Under the pieces are notes generated by a model that worked only from the letters and a program-made list of their open reading frames with translations, did no database searches and was not told the origin of the DNA. A DNA stretch of 64,000 nucleotides from Cliona cf. orientalis (taxonomy: Eukaryota; Porifera; Demospongiae; Clionaida; Clionaidae), in the NCBI GenBank assembly GCA_963930775.1, contig OZ005692.1:4760135-4824134 (forward strand). Reading direction: 5' to 3'. Made by a program: the position numbers and the translations under genes. Every line of letters starts with the position of its first letter. Position 1 is the stretch's first letter. Positions 58,801 through 64,000 of the stretch are shown in pieces.

Positions 58801-60106
58801 TTGGGCAGAATCCTGTGGCAGTTCTGGCAACACTTCTGCTCATGTCCTATAGTAAACTAGAGCTCTGTAGAGCACATACCCCGCGCGCTCTGCAATACTC
58901 TGCAATATTGCAACTTTGGGCAAAGCTGTTTTATGACTTGACGACCCTTTCAACACTGAGCTTGAGCATGCGCAGTTGCATCAGCATACTAAAAGAGTGG
59001 GTGTGGTCGACAAACCACAGGCATGCAGAACAGAAAATGCACGATTTGTAGCACTAGTAAGCCTTTTTGAGCAATTCGAAGCGCGTACAAACCAGTTTTT
59101 CACCGATATCTATCGATTGGTTGTGCTTACAACACGCACAGACGCCTAGAACTCGAGATCTGGCGATTTTCGTGCCGACGACAACTACAACTACAACAAC
59201 AACAACAGACATACAAACCGATTGCTTTACCCCTTGCGCATGCGCGCGGGGTAAATATTAGGTGCAGTAATTTTTCCTCTCACATTGACATCTCTAACGT
59301 ACTATACTGCAATGGACGAGACTCAAAGTGTAGTTTGGTTGTACGATGCCAGCATACAATATTTCATAGAACCTAAACATACTGCTCTTGGAGCATTTTC
59401 CATCTTATGTATTGCAGTATTTGTCTTACCATATATTTCTCTTCTCTTCTTTGGCCACTGGCTTCAAGGTTGCTCCAACTGGTGGATTCTTTCATGGCTG
59501 AACAAGATCAAGCCATTCATGGATGCTTATCATGCTCCATACAGGAAGCACACTCGATACTGGACTGGACTACTCTTATTATCTCGACTGGGTCTATTCC
59601 TCACTTTTGCCATTAATGCAAATGGCAGTGAAGGTGTTAATCTCTTAGCTATATCATCAGTTAGTCTTGCACTTCTTGCTATCCAAAGGAGAGTCTATGA
59701 AAATAGGTGGAAGGATCTTCTGGAGTCATCCTATATCCTTAACTTGGGAATATTTTCTGTGGCAACTTTTTATCTCAATGAAGAGTCTCAAGATGATAAA
59801 AATCAGCTCATCCTTTCAAATATCTCTGTTGGAATTGCTTTCATAACTTTCCTTGGAATCTTACTCTTTCATATCAGTCTTGTATTTAAATCATCAAATT
59901 TATGGAAGGAATACATGGTTCCTTTCATTCAAAGATCGCAATTTCTTAGCAAGATTCTGGGGGTTACTGTGATCAAAGATGATACTGCAGTGAGGAATGT
60001 AGAGGCTAGTCTGCTACATGCTCTACCAACAACTACTGAGGTAGCTATTGACCTTAATAAACCACTGCTGTTGGAGATTAGTACTGATGCTGCTACCTAT
60101 AACTGA
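55823..60106 (+). pseudogene. Receptor-like family copy I (near-complete, two frameshifts and one insertion)
   Basis: ATG 55823 with signal peptide (MEWPSVVLNLIIILFFAKVS). An ectodomain of ~475 residues is rich in GGA repeats (SGGSIYL, GSGGAIVCH, NGGAMVLH, HGGAMAIQ, MGGALSVI, VGGALCM). A shift near 57240 moves to a second frame with further repeats and the Cys linker (CPIGFDLS, CPLDYCTS). A 7-base loss near 58370 moves to a third frame at the CGQCQTNFSLALGSLHC motif. A ~400-bp insertion (58853-59258) interrupts membrane segment 4. The rest (59285-60106) is open through HWLQGCSNWWILSWLNKIK and ends LNKPLLLEISTDAATYN. Each break is a single event, so this is a recently disabled or allelically variable gene. 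Confidence 0.75.
58853..59258. mobile_element. Insertion in copy I (MITE-like)
   Basis: About 406 bp absent from paralogs. The left end contains accccgcgcgctctgcaata and the right end ttgcgcatgcgcgcggggta, partly inverted. It contains an (aca)n run at ~59187-59205. The site is agtaaa|atattaggtg in the other copies. The TSD is unclear. Confidence 0.55.
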
Positions 60107-60297
60107 TAAAAATAATGTTAACTTTTATGAGTGTGAATGATATCTAACTCAGCATAATTACAATGTCTCCCATCTTTTTCAATGATTGTACATGCGGTGT
60201 GTGTTAAATTTTGTCATTACTGCATATTGTCATGTGGTTATTGTAAGGCATAAGCATCAATAATTGTCATTATAGGTGAATAGAATTATCTGGCAAG

Positions 60298-61378
60298 CAT
60301 CATTCTCATCGTAACTGATGAAGGAATTACTGATGCAATCAGCGCTGAATCTCAGATAACACAAAATTAATTTTAAGCTTATAAAATTTGGTTTTTCACC
60401 CACTCCAAAAATACATTTTGTGCATGCAGGCACGAAATGCTCAAGCCAGGGGAAGCACCATTTATGCCATTGGTGTCGGTCAGTTTAGACTACCAAAGGT
60501 AAATTATATTTATCATAAATCCCTATTACCTTAATAGTTTCAATTATACCTACCAGTAGATGTGTGCTGTGTGCATGCATGTGTTTGCACTGTTTGTGAA
60601 TGTACGTACTGAAATGCTAATAATATTAATTGCATCATATCCTTATCTAGATAAGCAGCCAATGAATTACTATGATTATAAAATAATACCCTTCTGTGTC
60701 CCACTCTCTCTGTTTCATTAGCTTGTGAGATTCACTGATTCAAGTGATAGTGTTTTTAGATTCTTATAGCTAGTTGTTTATGACTCAACAGAAAATTAAT
60801 ATTGAAATTAGTACCGGGCCACGATAATACCCCCACTTGTATGGAAAGAAGTCAAGCAGCACCATTGGTGTCAGTATAGAATAATAATATTATTATTATG
60901 GAAAAAAAAAACATCATAGCATAATTTTGGCATAATCAAACAACACTAACTTTAATGTGTGACAAATGTAATAATTTTTCATGACACACAAATTGAATTT
61001 TGTTCAAATATTACCACACCATCAGAGCCTCAACCGACAGCATCACCTGTGCAAGTGCTACCTCAGTCAGCTATTAATTGCTATTGCCATAGGAGGAAGC
61101 AGTGTCCTATAGCTATATAGTGTCCTATAGTTCTGGCCATCATCATCACGGTGGTTGTACTGTGCAGTGTATTGTGTGGCAGATCTAGGAAGAGAAAGAA
61201 TGCTGCCACTAAACAGAATGGGAGAGGAGATCAACAGAGTGCAACACAGGCACATCATCCTGTCAACAACCCAGCATACAATATTGGGAAAAACAATCAG
61301 CTTGTGGCCAACCCTGCATACAATAACCAATTTACAAACAATCCAGCGTACAACTATAATGGTGACACTGATCCGTGA
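60298..61378 (+). CDS. vWA / single-TM / NPAY-tail receptor, partial gene or remnant
   Basis: Three separated coding pieces are on the plus strand. Near 60304-60345 there is a strand plus metal-site-like segment (SIILIVTDEGITDA). At 60430-60498, between a tgcatgcag acceptor and a gtaaat donor, lies ARNAQARGSTIYAIGVGQF, a typical vWA helix-strand. From about 61130 (acceptor cctatag) to the stop at 61378 come a membrane span (VLAIIITVVVLCSVLCG), a basic stop-transfer RSRKRK, and a tail with three NPAYN motifs. NPxY motifs bind PTB-domain adaptors and act in endocytosis of surface receptors. A Pro/Ser-rich stretch (SEPQPTASPVQVLPQ, near 61025) could be the stalk. The exon connections are not resolved and the first vWA exons are missing, so it may be a pseudogene. 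Confidence 0.5.
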
Positions 61379-61767
61379 TCCAGAATTAATGTATCATGCT
61401 ATATTATAGTTGCATGATATTCATGCTGTCAGTTTGTCATAATAAGAACTTTGTGAATAGCTAGTATCATGACACCATATATTAATTGAAATTCAATACC
61501 TTTGGACCATTATAATAGCTATAGACTGTTAATACTTTCTGAATCAACAGTTATTCGCACACAGTAGAATTATTATGGAACATTATGTTGCGTGTTCAAT
61601 CATAATTATTATAACAAACACTTTCAATATTATAATATATTTTCCAGCAAAGAGGGATACATATTGAGGAATAATAATTGTATGTACTAGGGAGCCCAAT
61701 GACCCCAAGGATAAGGCCATAATTATGATATTGGAGGAGGACATTTAAATTGGGCTATTCCAATATA

Positions 61768-62101
61768 CAAAGATACACCCCCATGGATGACTAAATTTTG
61801 ATTTACCCCTCACGAAACCTAATTATTGACTTCAATCATCAAGAATCAATTAAAATGAGGTCTTGATCCCTCCAAGGCTCGTTAAAATGCAATAGGATGC
61901 AATGGCATTCATAATTATAATTATGATAACCCCTCAAAATTCATGCCTTCATGGTAACCATCTAGAATTCATTTAAATTGTGTACTTATACCCATCAAGA
62001 TTTCATTAAAAATATATTTTACCCCGTCAAGAACTCATTAAAATGGCATAAATTTAGACCCCTCAGAAGTAATTATGGCTCTTCCATGGGGGTGCATCTG
62101 A
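61768..62101. repeat. Foldback repeat with degenerate ~45-bp internal units
   Basis: The edges are inverted copies (gatacacccccatggatga and tcttccatgggggtgcatct). Between them, 'cc-tcaag-attcattaaaat'-like motifs recur about six times (61840, 61880, 61940, 61970, 62010 and 62030). Probably a MITE with a decayed minisatellite core. Confidence 0.5.
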
Positions 62102-62214
62102 AAAGTGGAAGAGGATGCGCAGTTTTGTAGTGGTTTACGGTGCACCTGGCATCATGAATATATATTATTATCTAGTGGGGTCCTGACCGTGCCGTGTGGT
62201 TGACCAATACTCTG

Positions 62215-62335
62215 TGTTTGTGCCCACAAAGTCAGCAACACTAGGACGGTGCTACTGATCAACAATCCAGCGTATATATAATATTCAGTGATTTGGAATT
62301 AATGTAGCATGCTAACTGTTGCATGGTACTGACAT
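62215..62335 (+). pseudogene. Second NPAY-tail remnant
   Basis: aacaatccagcgtatat and gaattaatgtagcatgctaa match the last coding and 3' flanking bases of the tail at 61340-61400. Only one NPAY motif survives. It indicates tandem duplication of that gene. Confidence 0.45.
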
Positions 62336-62637
62336 TTGATAGATATAATACTACTGTCAAATAATATCATAATTTATGTGTGTTTAACTAAAACTCATAG
62401 ACGGACATTGTACTTTGAGTAGCTAACTTACAGTGTATGCAGAATAATAACATTGGGATTCAGCTACATAATAATATTATGTAGCCAATAAACAACTAAC
62501 ACTTTCGATTGGCTGTGGGATACCATTGGGATTTAGCTACATAGCCAATAAACAACAGTTTCAATATTATTATTAGCTATATTAAATGATGATCCACTGT
62601 GGGATGTCGCAAAGATCTCTATTGACACAAAATTGGT

Positions 62638-62938
62638 TTAGATTTACTCACATCATGCTGCAGTATGCAACTGGTACAGATCCACGCAATGATGGGTAAA
62701 AATAATATTATTATTAAGACAGCCACAACTATTGTTGTGGTGACAGACAGTGACAACTTTAAAATTAATAATGAATAGCTGATTTTTATAAATCTAAACT
62801 AGGTTTTGATTCACTCATCATGCAGCATGCAACTGGTACAGAACCACAAAATATTATTAAGATAGCCACAACTATTATTGTGGTGACAGACAGTGGCAAC
62901 TTTAATTTCATATTAGCTGATTTTTATACTGATCTAAA
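62638..62938 (+). repeat. Two-unit tandem repeat upstream of copy J
   Basis: Two units of about 165 bp share catgc(t)gcagtatgcaactggtacag, agccacaactatt-ttgtgg and tgacagacagtg-caacttta. They lie just before the copy J promoter and could carry duplicated regulatory sites. Confidence 0.6.
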
Positions 62939-62971
62939 CCAGTAAGTGATGTCTCATGTTGGTCCAGTGGG

Positions 62972-62978
62972 TATAAAA
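62972..62978 (+). promoter_or_regulatory. TATA box and initiator of copy J
   Basis: TATAAAA at 62972 with an initiator-like TCAGTTTT at 63004, about 32 bp downstream and about 100 bp before the ATG at 63108. The sequence differs from the promoter core of C, D, E and I. Confidence 0.5.
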
Positions 62979-63107
62979 GTGAGTGGCAAACTTAGTGCCC
63001 TTTCAGTTTTAATCGAGACATTGGTTTCTCAAAGAAAGTTTTACTGTAACATTTTAGCTGCGCTGGATATCACTGTATCAGTTAGCTAAGTCTTATGACG
63101 GAGAGGC

Positions 63108-64000
63108 ATGGGCAAATTGTCAATGCTACTGACAAGCATAGTAATATTATTGTCCATTATTGAGGCAGTTGCTTCAAGTTTACTATTAACTGAGAATTAT
63201 GTCGCCACCAATAATGGGACTAAATGTTTGGATAAAAATCGATTGCGACACCATTGTCTCAGATTCGAGGAGTATGGAAGGCAACCGGATGAGTATTTCA
63301 CAATATTTTACTTTGAATCTGGTAGACATCTACTGAATATCAGCTTGAAACTGGTACACCTACACAATTTCACCTTTCAAGGTCTGCCAGATATTAATGG
63401 GCTAGTTGTTGTTATTTTCGATGCACTAGTCAGTATCGCTTGGGAGAGTTGTTCAAATATCACAGTTTCTTCTATTGTCTTTACAAAGTTCACTAGTAGT
63501 ATTACATTATTAAGTTTTACAAACACAGTGATGGCCCAGTTGTACAATATTTCAATTGCTAACAGCAATATTACAGTGAAAATGTTAAGTTCAATATGGT
63601 GTTATCAGAGTGAAGTAGTTGTTAGTGATTGCAATTTTATTGGAATCCAGGGATTATTCAGCTCTGCAATGTTTATATTGAAATCAAAAGCTAACTTCAC
63701 TGGGAATAATATATTTATTGATAATACAGCATCGTATGGAGGAAGCTCGTATCTTTACAAGAGCAAGATAATCTTAAATGGAAGGAACATTTTTGCATAC
63801 AACAAGGCCACCACAAATTCCAACTATACTAGAATTTTTAAAGGAAATCGTTTCGTCAGAGGTTCTGGTGGTGCAATCTATTCCAAAGCATCTATGCTTA
63901 CCATCAACCATGCATCTATCTTCATGAACAATTCTGCACAATACAATGGTGGATCGATAGCAGCTGAGGATGGACACATTTTTGTTAAAAGATCATGCAT
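63108..64000 (+). CDS. Receptor-like family copy J (3' partial, open)
   Basis: From the ATG at 63108 the frame stays open for 297 codons to the window end. An upstream ATG at 63095 is in another frame and soon stops. Residues 1-25 form a signal peptide (MGKLSMLLTSIVILLSIIEA). The head keeps the family pattern of Cys residues and FEEYGRQPDEYFTIFYFESG, HNFTFQGLPD, SIAWESCSNITVSS and CNFIGIQGLFSSAMF. Repeat motifs follow (SYGGSSYL, GSGGAIYS, QYNGGSIAA). Closest in layout is copy B, but it is clearly diverged. Several N-x-S/T sites suit an extracellular glycoprotein. The linker and membrane domain would lie beyond the window. This and copy A are the only undamaged stretches of the family here. 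Confidence 0.8.
   Translation, partial: MGKLSMLLTSIVILLSIIEAVASSLLLTENYVATNNGTKCLDKNRLRHHCLRFEEYGRQPDEYFTIFYFESGRHLLNISLKLVHLHNFTFQGLPDINGLVVVIFDALVSIAWESCSNITVSSIVFTKFTSSITLLSFTNTVMAQLYNISIANSNITVKMLSSIWCYQSEVVVSDCNFIGIQGLFSSAMFILKSKANFTGNNIFIDNTASYGGSSYLYKSKIILNGRNIFAYNKATTNSNYTRIFKGNRFVRGSGGAIYSKASMLTINHASIFMNNSAQYNGGSIAAEDGHIFVKRSC

Overview
The window looks like animal genomic DNA, most probably a demosponge such as Amphimedon queenslandica. That assignment is an inference from several traits: AT-rich intergenic DNA, short GT-AG introns, multi-death-domain and Roc-COR/death-domain genes, many MITEs, a Ty3/gypsy element, and tandem genes with Chlamydia-Pmp-like GGA(I/L) beta-helix repeats fused to a multi-pass membrane domain. 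No prokaryotic operon or Shine-Dalgarno logic is visible. There is a 23-base N gap at 47133-47155.

The backbone is a tandem, same-strand (+) array of one large, essentially intronless receptor-like family. Ten copies or fragments are visible: A (1-2328, 5' end outside the window), C (7132-9440), X (27724-28183), B (29290-32879), D (34255-38139), E (39254-41939), F (43089-48012), G (48756-52287), H (53041-54300) and I (55823-60106). An eleventh, J, starts at 63108 and runs off the window still open. The full layout is: signal peptide; a short Cys-containing head; a long right-handed beta-helix-type ectodomain built of 'GGA-x-x' and 'F-x-N-N' repeats; a Cys-rich linker with a conserved CGQC motif; about 8-9 membrane segments; and a short tail with a conserved PLL motif. 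Only J (partial) and A (partial) are unbroken. All the other copies carry frameshifts, stops, deletions or transposon insertions. Several copies share a TATA box about 60-100 bp upstream of the ATG. A+C and B+D are a segmental duplication of each other. E is a chimera of two subfamilies.

Two minus-strand regions interrupt the array. One is a Roc-COR GTPase-like gene with death-fold domains at both ends (12503-9644). The other is a gene of three tandem death-fold exons (22409-20584), followed by an orphan death-domain exon copied from the first gene. A degraded Crypton/QRICH1-like tyrosine recombinase lies at 18224-19679. Parts of a vWA / single-TM / NPAY-tail receptor gene lie at 60298-61378, with a second tail remnant near 62250.

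Mobile DNA is dense and nested. It includes a 3.6-kb foldback element with an 8-bp target duplication, inserted between the promoter and ATG of copy C; a 9-bp-TSD element inside that; four TTAA-flanked (piggyBac-like) elements of about 1 kb, one inserted in another; two related MITEs with 5-bp TSDs; TA-flanked mariner-like MITEs; and a Ty3/gypsy element (284-bp LTRs with one visible difference, 5-bp TSD) inserted into an older inverted-repeat element. A long inverted-repeat element at 23166-27723 sits at a rearrangement junction between the death-domain copy and receptor fragment X. The locus reads as a fast-evolving birth-and-death cluster of surface receptors next to intracellular death-fold genes. 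A recognition or immune role is inference only.
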